DNA of 64,000 nucleotides, taken from Rattus norvegicus. Its lineage: Eukaryota > Chordata > Mammalia > Rodentia > Muridae. This document shows positions 10,031 through 20,194 of the stretch, in pieces. The number at the start of each line of letters is the position of its first letter. Position 1 is the stretch's first letter. Position numbers and translations under genes: made by a program. The notes below the pieces were generated by a model that made no database searches, was not told the DNA's origin, and saw only the letters and a list, made by a program, of their open reading frames with translations. The stretch is taken from NCBI RefSeq assembly GCF_036323735.1, contig NC_086027.1:89226662-89290661 (forward strand). Reading direction: 5' to 3'.

Positions 10031-11036
10031 CCTCAAATAACTTATGATATAAATTTTGCTTTTTTACAAATCATCCCTTGCTAGAATATTGGGAATAAGG
10101 TTGATTAGAGGGTTCCTCACCTGTCAGAACCTTTCACATGAGTCACTGACAGCAGACAAGCAAGGTCAGGAGAGAACACAGGGGATTTGCCTGGATCATT
10201 ACCACTCAGTCGCATCTATTTCCATGCAAAGATATCCAATTGCCTTACCCTCGATGACACAGTAGGAAAAAGGTCGCTTGCATAAAACTGTAAGTCTTCC
10301 TTTTCAAGCAGACACTTAACTTTCTGTCACAAATTATTTAAACTGCTCCTGAGAAATTCTACTTGTGTGATCTTTGCTGATGGTTCACTGTAACCTTGAA
10401 CTTGGTATACAGCTATTGTCATAGTGATTTCCCCCACCCCTGGTGATCAGAAGCGTCTACTGTTGCTGTGAGTCCCGACCACATCTGACAGGTTGGCATT
10501 CTGCTGTTGTTTTGACATTTGAAGACTATACAGTGGCAGGGTGATCATGTGACAAGGAGGTAGAAAGCACAAGTCTTTGATGGACACAGCGCTTGTTACC
10601 TGGTGATGAGTCTGTGGAAGAGATGTTTAAGGTTGTTCTGGGTCAATTCACATGAAAGAGACACAACCAGATGTGCAGCCAGATGTGCGATATCCTTGGC
10701 GCTTATGGAGACTTCTTTGGATAAAGGTGTAGAAAGAACAACTATTTGTTGATAGACATCTGTGACCCGTAGTGAGTCTGTTTGGAGACTAGGTATTTCA
10801 GTCCCCACTCTTAGACGATACCCATGGAAAAATATTGATGTGCTAAAAGGGAAATTGATGACATATGAGATCATAGCCTAAGATATCAGCACTGCAAGAG
10901 CGTAAGTCAAATATTCTTAGAAATGAAATGAAGAAAAGAAAGAAATGGCAATACTGAGTAAGGCAACTGCTTAGCTCCAGCTAGGTTTTGCCATGAAGAA
11001 GTGAAGTTTGAGCAGTTCCTGCCCCACCTGCCCCCT
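10031..11036. other. No features seen
   Basis: Unique-looking sequence. The 92-codon minus-strand frame at 10596-10874 has no recognised homology, start context or neighbouring exons, and is not called. Confidence 0.4.
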
Positions 11037-11258
11037 TTTTGGATGAGGTCTCACATAGCGCAGGCTGGCTTAGAATTCACTATGTAACCAAGAATGGCCT
11101 TGAATTTCTGACACTCCTACCTCCCAATCCTGAGTGCTGTGGTCACAGTGTGGCCCACAACACGCCATCATGCCTTGTTTTTCTGGTATTGGAAGCTGAA
11201 CCCAGGACCCCGTGCCTGGTAGGCAAGCACTTTGCAAACTGAGATACATCCCCAGTCC
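11037..11258 (-). mobile_element. B4 SINE
   Basis: The complement shows a B1-like half (gaggtctcacatagcgcagg, tcctgagtgctgtggtcaca) fused to an ID-like half (gaagctgaacccaggacccc, aggcaagcactttgcaaact, ccccagtcc), which is the layout of B4. Confidence 0.85.
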
Positions 11259-11787
11259 TTCAAAATCTTGGAATCCAAATTCCATGAGATACTCACATTT
11301 TAAACAACATATTCACCATTTTACACTACACTGCACCTAGTTAACAAAACAAGTCAGTGGGGATGGATTAAGTCCCATGGCTTCCTATTCAAGGCTTCCA
11401 GGAGATAGGTACCTTCATTTTCCCTGGGAGAAATTTCACGGACTAAATGTTTTTCTTCTTTTACTGCCAGATTCATGTGCTAAGTCCTATCTACTCCTGA
11501 TCATATTAAAGGTCAAGACCTTTGGGAGATACTGGACGAGTATCTCCTACCAGCTGCAAGTGGAAGGGTAGGAGACAGAGGCAGTGTGTGCATGTGTACA
11601 TGTACATGTGTGCGTGTGCATGTGCCTCTGTGTGTGTGTTACTGCTCCCTGGAGGCTGTCATTCCAATCTTCTGCATATTAGCATTTCCTCTGATAATTA
11701 TCAAATTGATTAATATTGATCTCTTACTTCTTAAGGCTTACTTATCATACCCAAAGTTCTGAAACAATACTCTAGTGCTTCAAGAGA
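11259..11787. other. Spacer with a short (TG)n tract at 11586-11640
   Basis: The only structure is an impure TGTG/TACATG run. Nothing else is recognised. Confidence 0.5.
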
Positions 11788-12260
11788 CTTTTTTAAATTG
11801 GATATTTTAATTATTTACATTTCAAATGTTATCACCTTTCCAGGTTTCCTCTCAACAACCTCCCTATCTCTTTCCCCCTTCCCCTGCTTCTATAAGAGTG
11901 CTCCCCACCCACCCACCCACTCCCACATCACCTCCCTGGCACTCCCCTACACTGGGGCATTGAGCCTTCATAGGACCAAAGGCCTCTCCTCCCATTGATG
12001 CCAGATAAGGCCATCCTCTGCTACATATGCAACCATGCAAACCCCTTCATCTCTTTTAGTACTTCCCCTTACTCCTCCATTGGGGTCCCTGTGCTCAGTC
12101 CAATGGTTGGCTGCCAGCATCCGCATCTGTATTTGTCAGACTCTGGCATAGTCTCTCCGAAGACAGCTATATTTGGCTCCTGTCAAGTTCTTAGAAATAG
12201 CAGCATCCTTGGGGCTAATGCTTTGTACCTATGTAGTACATTGTTCACTGTTCGGGCATC
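11788..12260 (-). mobile_element. Old L1 (Lx-type) 3' end
   Basis: Reads as complement: a T-rich start, tttacatttcaaatgttatc, a C-rich block (complement of the L1 3'UTR G-rich tract), then a body parallel to the younger L1 3'UTRs in this window (compare 39720-40260). The right end blurs into unassigned sequence. Confidence 0.75.
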
Positions 12261-12371
12261 TTGCTCAGTTGGGTGTTACCTTGCGTCATGATAGACAGTG
12301 AGTGAGCTCTACCGCCACACATCTCCGGGTCGAAGCTGCACGTATGGCACTTCCTAGGTATAAAGCTCTTA

Positions 12372-12690
12372 GGGATTGGATGTCCCCAAAGGTTATATGC
12401 TAACATCCTAGCTCCAAGTACAGCTGTATGTGGAATAGGGCCTTTAAGGAAGTGACTTAGATCAGAAGGGTGGTGTCCTTAACCTATAGGATTTGTGCCC
12501 ACATTACAAGTGGCTCCAGAGAACTCATGCCTCCTTTATCTGTAGGCAGAAAGAAGAAAGGCCAAATGAGGACATATCAAAAAGAGAATCTGCACAAACC
12601 AATATTTCTAACACCTTAGTCATGGCTTTAGTGCGAACACATGGACAGTGCGGAAGAAATTGTCACTGTCTAAAATAGATGTTCTTGTCA
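12372..12690 (+). mobile_element. MaLR-type (MLT1-like) LTR remnant
   Basis: The succession of ggatgtccccaaaggttata, aatagggcctttaaggaagt, tggtgtccttaa and agaaattgtcactgtctaa follows the order of mammalian MLT1 LTRs. It is very diverged and carries no retroviral gene. Confidence 0.55.
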
Positions 12691-12721
12691 TGCCGTGGTG
12701 ATTCCTCATCTTTTCTTATTG

Positions 12722-12876
12722 TTTTTATAATTTATTTTATGTGGATTGGTGCTTTTCCAGCATGTATCTCTGTGGGAGGGTGTTACCGACAGTTGTGAAC
12801 AACCACATGGGTAGGGGAATTGAATCTGGGTCCTCTGGAAGAGCAGTAAGTACACTGCTGAACCATCTCTTCAGTT
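12722..12876 (-). mobile_element. B3/B2-type SINE
   Basis: The complement of a tRNA-derived head: aattgaatctgggtcctctg, gaagagcagtaagtacactg, ctgaaccatctcttcag. It is preceded by a T/A-rich stretch, the complement of the tail. Confidence 0.8.
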
Positions 12877-14079
12877 TCCTGATGAAGGTCTATATGACAG
12901 ATAATTCGTTTATTAATTCATCATGTGCCTCTTCCAGTAAAACATTGACACTGTGATTATGGGCTTTGTCTGTCTTGTTTTTAGTAGGTCTATGAATCTG
13001 AGGAAAATAGCTGCCACATCATAGATATTCAATGAATATTAAGCCAAATAAATGGTTTCTGAGATTGGTGGGGTGTCTCACATTAGATCCTCAAATTATA
13101 GCAGACATGATGAGGGGAGAGCATTTAAACTCAATTTTATTTTTGCAATTTAGGCATCAATCATTTATTTGATTCCTTTCTATATGCCAATTACTAAACA
13201 CATGGGCATTAGCACAAGGCCATAGGCACACTTAGAATTTGGATAAGGTCTAGATAATTCAAAGGCAACCAGATCTCTGAAAGCCTGATTGCCTCTTACC
13301 ATTAATAATCTATGTGCTTTTTCTGCCCTAAGTAGAGAATGAGGCAAACTATCTTATTTTACCAATTCCCACACTGGAATGAAAGGGAATAGCTAAGGGA
13401 AACATAAAACTAACTAGAAAAATATTTGAGAATATATTTGAAAGGTTTGTGGGTTGTTTTAGAAGTAATGTGATTAAGTAAGAAAATGTCACCTTTTTCT
13501 CTTGAACAAATATGTTTGTGGACATTTACTGAGACATCTCTATGCAAATAAAAATGTTATTGGTACCAGAGAGTGAGAGGGGATTCTCTGTCTCTATGTT
13601 CTACAAGTTGAACACCATCCCAGAATCATAGTTCTATTGAGAAGGTTTATTGTATTATTCTAAAGGGACTTGGGGGTATTTAATGCCATATGGGCCATGT
13701 GTCTAATTCCATAGCCTGGGGTCTGACATTTCTAGATGCTCTCGCAAGATGTGATTATAAGGTGCTTCAGTATAATCTTGAGGGTTTATTACACTGTCTA
13801 GGCTAAAATGAGAGGAGTTTAGATACACTGTGATAGAATCCAGAAATTCCAACAGCTTTTCAGAAGCAGTTTTCAAAGAGTCAATGGGCATCTGTGGGAG
13901 TTTAAGTGTGAGAAAAAGTTCTTTGCAATGCTTGTTGTCAAGTTCGGGCTCTGAAGTCTATTCTCCAGTTCTTGAATTGGGGATATTACACAATGTGATT
14001 AAATCAATAGGAAATTGTGGTGCTATGTGATTTTAAAGGCCATAAAAATTTTTCAAATTTCCCCTTTGTTGTCTCCTAG
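12877..14079. other. No features seen
   Basis: AT-rich unique-looking sequence. The short frames at 13703-14030 on both strands show no recognisable protein. Confidence 0.4.
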
Positions 14080-14368
14080 GCATGTGGGTGGCCACTTCTC
14101 AATATTGAAGGCTTAGCCACTGGCCTGTAGTGCCACTGGGAGGTGGTTACCCAGATTCTTAAGAGATGGAGTCTAATGGAAGAAAGAGGTATTGAGGAGG
14201 TACTTTTGGAATAGATACTGGGACTCCAAACTCTTCATCTCTTTCCTTTTTGGGTCACAATAAGGTAAGCCTACTCTACTATGCATTTGCTACCATGGGT
14301 TCCAAAGCAATAAAACAACAGACAATGGGCTGAAAACTGTGAACCCAAACAAACATTGTCTTTTAAAG
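14080..14368 (+). mobile_element. Possible MaLR/ERVL-type LTR remnant
   Basis: Cues are gtgccactgggaggtggtta, gatggagtctaatggaagaa and, near the end, gaaaactgtgaacccaaaca. These resemble the order in mammalian MaLR LTRs. No paired LTR is seen. Confidence 0.4.
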
Positions 14369-14370
14369 GT

Positions 14371-14674
14371 GATGTTGGAGCATCTTTTGGGCGATGCCCA
14401 GGAGTTATGGTACAGCTGGGTCTTTAGGTAGAGCTATTTCCAATTTTCTGAGGAACTTCCAGATTGATTTTCAAAGTGGTTGTACCAGCTTGCAATCACA
14501 CCACATCCTTCACATCTTTGCCAGCATCTGCCGTTGCCTGAGTTTTTGATTTTAGCCATTCTGATCGGCATAAAGTAGACCATCAGGGTGGTTTTGATTT
14601 GCATTTCCCTAATGACTAAGAACGTTGAACATTTCTTTAGGTGCTTCTCGGCCATTCAAGATTCCTCAGTTGAG
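14371..14674 (-). mobile_element. Older L1, inverted 5' part (left piece)
   Basis: Complement of L1 ORF2 3' coding sequence; the peptide on the minus strand includes AEKHLKKCSTFLVIREMQIK. It is cut at 14674 by a younger L1 and resumes at 16418. With the sense-oriented 3'UTR at 16535-16901 it forms one 5'-inverted L1, the product expected of twin priming. Confidence 0.8.
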
Positions 14675-15676
14675 GCAACATGTAGAAGAATGCAGATCGA
14701 TCCATGCTTATCACCCTGTACAAAGCTTAAGTCGAAGTGGATCAAGGACCTCCACATCAAACCAGACACACTCAAACTAATAGAAGAAGAACTAGGGAAG
14801 CATCTGGAACACATGGGCACTGGAAAAAATTTCCTGAACAAAACACCAATGGCTTATGCTCTAAGATCAAGAATTGACAAATGGGATCTCATAAAACTGC
14901 AAAGCTTCTGTAAGGCAAAGGACACTGTGGTTAGGACAAAACGGCAACCAACAGATTGGGAAAAGATCTTTACCAACCCTACAACAGATAGAGGCCTTAT
15001 ATCCAAAATATACAAAGAACTCAAGAAGTTAGACCGCAGGGAAACAAATAACCCTATTAAAAAATGGGGTTCAGAGCTAAACAAAGAATTCACAGCTGAG
15101 GAATGCCGAATGGCTGAGAAACACCTAAAGAAATGTTCAACATCTTTAGTCATAAGGGAAATGCAAATCAAAACAACCCTGAGATTTCACCTCACACCAG
15201 TGCGATTGGCTAAGATCAAAAACTCAGGTGACAGCAGATGCTGGCGAGGTTGTGGAGAAAGAGGAACACTCCTCCATTGTTGGTGGGATTGCAGACTGGT
15301 AAAACCATTCTGGAAATCAGTCTGGAGGTTCCTCAGAAAATTGGACATTGAACTGCCTGAGGATCCAGCTATACCTCTCTTGGGCATATACCCAAAAGAT
15401 GCCTCAACATATAAAAGAGACACGTGCTCCACTATGTTCATCGCAGCCTTATTTATAATAGCCAGAAAATGGAAAGAACCCAGATGCCCTTCAACAGAGG
15501 AATGGATACAGAAAATGTGGTACATCTACACAATGGAATACTACTCAGCTATCAAAAACAACGAGTTTATGAAATTCGTAGGCAAATGGTTGGAACTGGA
15601 AAATATCATCCTGAGTGAACTAACCCAATCACAGAAAGACATACATGGTATGCACTCATTGATAAGTGGCTATTAG
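14675..15676 (+). pseudogene. L1 ORF2 C-terminal fragment, frame intact
   Basis: About 333 codons from TCRRMQIDPC to HSLISGY and stop. It carries the Cys/His segment CWRGCGERGTLLHCWWDC near the C-terminus, the L1 ORF2p cysteine-rich motif. Endonuclease and reverse transcriptase domains are missing through 5' truncation, so it cannot support retrotransposition. The frame extends upstream to an ATG at 14588 only by chance, through the older L1. It keeps the Trp codon (14967-14980 region) that is a stop in the full-length copy, and the A-run that is one base shorter there. Confidence 0.9.
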
Positions 15677-16400
15677 CCCAAATGCTTGAATTACCCTAGA
15701 TCCCTAGAACAAAGGAAACTCAAGACGGATGATCAAAATGTGAATGCTTCACTCCTTCTTTAAATGAGGAAAAAGAATACCCTTGGCAGGGAAGGGAGAG
15801 GCAAAGATTAAAACAGAGACTGAAGGAACACCCATTCAGAGCCTGTCCCACATTTGGCCCATACATATACAGCCACCCAATTGGACTAGATGGATGAAGC
15901 AAAGAAGTGCAGACCGACAGGAGCCGGATGTAGATCGCTCCTGAGAGACACAGCCAGAATACAGCAAATACAGAGGCGAATGCCAGCAGCAAACCACTGA
16001 ACTGAGAATAGGTCCCCTATTGAAGGAATCAGAGAAAGAACTGGAAGAGCTTGAAGGGGCTCGAGACCCCAAAAGTACAACAATGCCAAGCAACCAGAGC
16101 TTCCAGGGACTAAGCCACTACCTAAAGACTATACATGGACTGACCCTGGACTCTGACCCCATAGGTAGCAATGAATATCCTAGTAAGAGCACCAGTGGAA
16201 GGGGAAGCCCTGGGTCCTGCTAAGACTGAACCCCCAGTGAACTAGTCTATGGGGGGAGGGCGGCAATGGTGGGAGGGTTGGGAGGGGAACACCCATAAGG
16301 AAGGGGAGGGGGGAGGGGGATGTTTGCCCGGAAACCGGGAAAGGGAATAACACTCGAAATGTATATAAGAAATACTCAAGTTAATAAAAAAAAAAAAAAA
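14675..16400 (+). mobile_element. Young 5'-truncated L1, 1.7 kb, with 17-bp TSD
   Basis: The target duplication aagattcctcagttgag occurs at 14658-14674 and 16401-16417. It begins inside ORF2 near codon 944 of the full-length copy at 40577-46991. The 3'UTR (15677-16385) has the G-rich tract at about 16250-16320, and the element ends in an AATAAA/poly(A) stretch. The 3'UTR is nearly identical to that of the full-length copy, so the insertion is recent. Confidence 0.97.
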
Positions 16401-16417
16401 AAGATTCCTCAGTTGAG

Positions 16418-16534
16418 AATTCTTTGTTTAGCTGTGTACCCCATTTTTAAATTGAGTTATTTGGCTCTTTGGAGTCTAGCTTCTTGAGTTCTTTGTATAA
16501 TTTGGATATTAGCCCTCTATTGTATGTAGGGTTG
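16418..16534 (-). mobile_element. Older L1, inverted 5' part (right piece)
   Basis: Continuation of the antisense ORF2 piece from 14371-14674 (aattctttgtttagctgtg onwards). The antisense match stops around 16534, at the inversion junction. Confidence 0.8.
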
Positions 16535-16901
16535 GCTTGGGGACCCCAATGGAAGAGTTAGGGGAGGGCTGAAGGAGCTGAAGGGGATTGCAACCCCATA
16601 GGATGGACAACAGTATCAATTAACTGAACCTCTCAGAGCTCTTAGGGACTAAAACACCAAACAAAGAGAATACATGGGCTGGTCTAGATGAGGACTGCCT
16701 CATCTGGCACCAGTGAGAGGGGAGGACCTTGGTCCTATAGAGGCTTGATGCCCCAGAGAAGGGAGATGGTGAGCGGTGAGGTGGGAGTGGGTGGGTGGGT
16801 GAGCATCTTCTTAGAGACAAAGAGGAGGGGTATGGGGTGGAGGGTTCTTGGAAGGGATAACCTTTGAAATGTAAACAAATAAAATGATTAATAAAAAGGC
16901 A
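16535..16901 (+). mobile_element. Older L1, sense 3'UTR part
   Basis: The block ggggaccccaatggaagagt, gaaggagctgaaggggattg and ggataacctttgaaatgtaa, ending in AATAAA-like and A-rich sequence, parallels the 3'UTR of the old L1 at 24270-24670. Relative to the ORF2 pieces on its left it is inverted, with about 600 bp of L1 missing between them. Confidence 0.8.
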
Positions 16902-16974
16902 TATTATCAAGTATCTGCCTCCTGGAGCAGGGAGGAGTTGATTACTTGACAGAAGGTGCAATCATTTGAATGCT

Positions 16975-17205
16975 GTCCTGAGAATTTCATGCTACAAAGA
17001 AGTCATGTAAAGAATATATCTCAGCATGACAGCCATTCCATCTGACTACCCTAGCCTACCACAAGTGGCTCATCATGATCTTAAGTGAGGCCAGCAGAAG
17101 AGCCACCCAGCTAACCCATAGGATTCAAGAATAGAAAAGCAAAGATATACTATTTTAAGCCATGATTTGAGGTATTATGAGCAGGAAGTAATTGATGCAG
17201 TTTCA
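16975..17205 (+). mobile_element. MLT1-like LTR remnant
   Basis: Follows the 3' half of mammalian MLT1 LTRs: gacagccattccatctgact, aagtgaggccagcagaagag, ccacccagctaacccatagg, ttttaagcca, aattgatgcag. It is a solo, diverged remnant with no coding capacity. Confidence 0.6.
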
Positions 17206-17616
17206 ACAGAGGTTAGGAAAAAAGAGAGGAAAGTTCTCTGGGCTAAAGAATGACATCCTTTTGTGTGTTCAGCAGGAAGAATGTCTTAAGGGCTCATATA
17301 TGTAGATGAATTCATATAATGCATTCAGAACTCTTAAGAGAATCCTAAAAGCTTCAGAAAGAGAAGGACCCCTAAGTCACTGGATGTTTGTAAGAAAAGA
17401 AGCTGTCATCCAAGTCTCGAGATAAAATAATTTTGAATTTGGCATTCTCTATCCAGCACAACATTCATTTATGTATGAGACTGTGATTTAAAAAAAAAAG
17501 GATATTCAGACCTGCTAAGACTCTGAAGGATTACAAGTGCTCTGCAAAAAAACTGAACTAAGTATATGTTGAAGCAATTGAAAAACTGAATCAAAAAATA
17601 ATAAAATCTGAGTTGT
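17206..17616. other. No features seen
   Basis: AT-rich sequence with one A-run near 17489. No gene or repeat recognised. Confidence 0.4.
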
Positions 17617-17633
17617 AAGAATCGACAGGTAAA

Positions 17634-18045
17634 CTGAACTGAGAATAGGACCCCTGTTGAAGGAATCAGAGAAAGAACTGGAAGAGCTTGAAGGGGCTCG
17701 AGACTCCATATGTACAACAATGCCAAGCAACCAGAGCTTCCAGGGACTAAGCCCCTACTCAAAGACTATACATGGACTGACCCTGGACTCTGACCTCATA
17801 GGTAGCAATGCATATCCTAGTAAGAGCACCAGTGGAAGGGGAAGCCCTGGGTCCTGCTAAGACTGAACCCCCAGTGAACTAGACTGGTGGGGGGAGGGCG
17901 GCAATGGGGGGAGGGTTGGGAGGGGAACACCCATAAGGAAGGGGAGGGGGGAGGGGGATGTTTGCCCGGATACCGGGAAAGGGAATAACACTTGAAATGT
18001 ATATAAGAAATACTCAAGTTAATAAAAAAAAATATAAAAAAAAAA
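17634..18045 (+). mobile_element. L1 insertion reduced to 3'UTR, with 17-bp TSD
   Basis: Begins in the L1 3'UTR (ctgaactgagaataggaccc) and includes the G-rich tract at 17889-17960. It ends in two A-runs separated by a TAT. The repeat aagaatcgacaggtaaa lies at 17617-17633 and 18046-18062. There is no coding sequence. Confidence 0.95.
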
Positions 18046-18062
18046 AAGAATCGACAGGTAAA

Positions 18063-18519
18063 TAAACCAGTGAAATGTTGACCTGTCTTATTAATCCTTG
18101 ATGTGTAATATAAAAAAGTAATAACACACTATCTGGAACTAGAATTTCATAATATATGACATTAGATATTATAGAGTGTTATAGTGCTAAATGTCTTTGC
18201 TTTTTGGGGAAAATATAGATATGACATATTCCATAAACTTACAGAAGGATATGAATGTCAATAAATTTGGTAAACCTGATAAACCTTATGTATTATGTAT
18301 TCTGTAAAGGTGAGAACTAGAAAAAGAGAAACAGGTTTCATGTATTCTAAACCATAGAAATAAAATGTACACTATCACCAGTAAAGTGTTGGTAATTAGG
18401 AAATGTAAGATATTCCCAAGAGTATAGGTCTAATCATGCCTTTATTACCTTAATTATGAATGGTCCCTTTCCACAGTTGAAGTTGCATAATTATAACATA
18501 ATTTAAAAAATTCTTTTTA
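18063..18519. other. AT-rich spacer, no features seen
   Basis: Nothing recognised before the 5' end of the old L1. Confidence 0.4.
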
Positions 18520-18901
18520 GAGAGCTAGGACTGTTTCACAGCCCTCAGACACAAACTTGCCTGCAGTGAGCTGGTCTGCCAGAAGCACTCTCCCTCCTAA
18601 ACCCACAGCTCACAGGAAAGGCCCCACTTTCTCCCCATTGACTGTCCAAGGAGAGACATCTAGGGAGCACACGAAGCTCAGGAGCCACAAGGCAGCCTAG
18701 GACAAGAACCTTCCAGTCTCCGTCTGCACTCAGAGCAGGGGCTGTCCCACAGCTCTTGGACCCAAAACCTGACAACAGAGAGCTGGTCTGCCAGGAGCAC
18801 TCTCACTCCAAAGAGCACAGACTCACAGGCTCACAGGCTCACTGGAGAGACAAGCTCCAGTCAGAGACAGCAGGATCAACTAACATCAGAGATAACCAAT
18901 T

Positions 18902-19790
18902 GGTGAGAGGCAAGCACAGGAACCTGAGCAACAGAAGCCAAGACTACTTGGAATCATCAGAACCCAGTTCAGCTACCACAGCAATTACTGGATATCCTAA
19001 CATACAGGAAAAACAAGATTTGGATTTAAAATCACATCTCATGATGAAGATAGAGGACTTTAAGAAGGACATAAATAACTCTCTTAAAGAAATACAGGAC
19101 AACGCAGGTAAACAAGTGGAAGCCCTTAAAGAGGAAACATAAAAATCCCTTAGAGAATTACAGGAAAACACAACCAAACAGGTGAAGGAATTGAACAAAA
19201 TCATCCAGGATCTAAAAATGGAAGTAGAAACAATAAAGAAATCACAAAGGGAGACAACCCTGGAGATAGAAAATCTAGGAAAGAGATCAGGAATCTTAGA
19301 TGGAAGCATCACCAACAGAATACAAGAGATTGAAGAGAGAATCTCAGGGCAGAAGATTCCATAGAAAACATTGACACAATAGTAAAAGAAAATGCAAAAA
19401 GTAAAAAGCTCCTAACCTAAAATATCCAGGAAATCCAGGACATAATAAGAACAATAGGTATAGAAGAGAATGAAGATTCCCAACTTAAGGGGCCAGTAAA
19501 TATCTTCAACAAAATTATAGAAGAAAACTTCCCTAACCTTAAGAAAGAGATACCCATGAACATACAAGAAGCCTACATAACTCCAAACAGATTATAACAG
19601 AAAAGTAATTCCTCCTGAACTCCAAAAAGATTGGACTAGAAAAGTAATTCCTTCCATCACATAATAGTCAAAACACCAAATATACAAAACAAGGAATATT
19701 AAAAGCAGTAAGGGAAGGGTGTTGGGGATTTAGCTCAGTGGTAGAGCGCTTGCCTAGCAAGAGCAAGGCCCTGGGTTCGGTCCCCAACTC

Positions 19791-19825
<35 letters not shown>

Positions 19826-20172
19826 AAGAAAGAAAGAAAGAAAGAAAGAAAAAAAATAAAAGCAGTAAGGGAAAAAGGTAAACTAACATACCTATCAAAA
19901 TTACACCAGACTTCGCATCAGAGACCATGAAAGCCTGAAGACTGTGGGAAGATATCATACAGACCCTAAGAAAAAACAAATGCCAGCCCAGGCAAAACTC
20001 TCAATTACCATAGATGGAGAAACCAAGATATTCCATGACAAAACCAAATTTATGCAACATCTTTCTACAGATCCAGTCCTACAAAGGATAATAGATGGAA
20101 AACTCCAACACAAGGAGGTAAACTACACCCTAGAAAAAGCAAGAAAGCAATCTTCTTGCAACAAACCCTAAA
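18902..20172 (+). pseudogene. L1 ORF1 remnant (old copy)
   Basis: Corresponds to the intact ORF1 at 41317-42390. The ATG has become TTG (18902), an in-frame TAA lies at 19140-19142, and more stops and frameshifts follow. The coiled-coil part is still readable (EDFKKDINNSLKEIQDNA; VKELNKIIQDLKMEVETI). An ID element at 19716-19856 interrupts the part that codes for the C-terminal domain. No functional RNA-binding chaperone can be made. Confidence 0.9.
19716..19856 (+). mobile_element. ID SINE with 16-bp TSD, inside old L1 ORF1
   Basis: Has the A box tagctcagtgg and B box ggttcggtccc of the BC1/tRNA-Ala-derived ID family. A long A-run and a (GAAA)n tail follow. The repeat taaaagcagtaaggga flanks it at 19700-19715 and 19857-19872. 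The pure tail suggests a recent insertion. Confidence 0.97.
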
Positions 20173-20194
20173 GAAGATAGGCATACAAACATAA

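Noticed and set aside
19720..19795. A functional tRNA gene (tRNA-Ala-like A and B boxes).
   Set aside because: The boxes belong to an ID SINE with a poly(A) tail and TSDs. It lacks a cloverleaf-completing 3' half.
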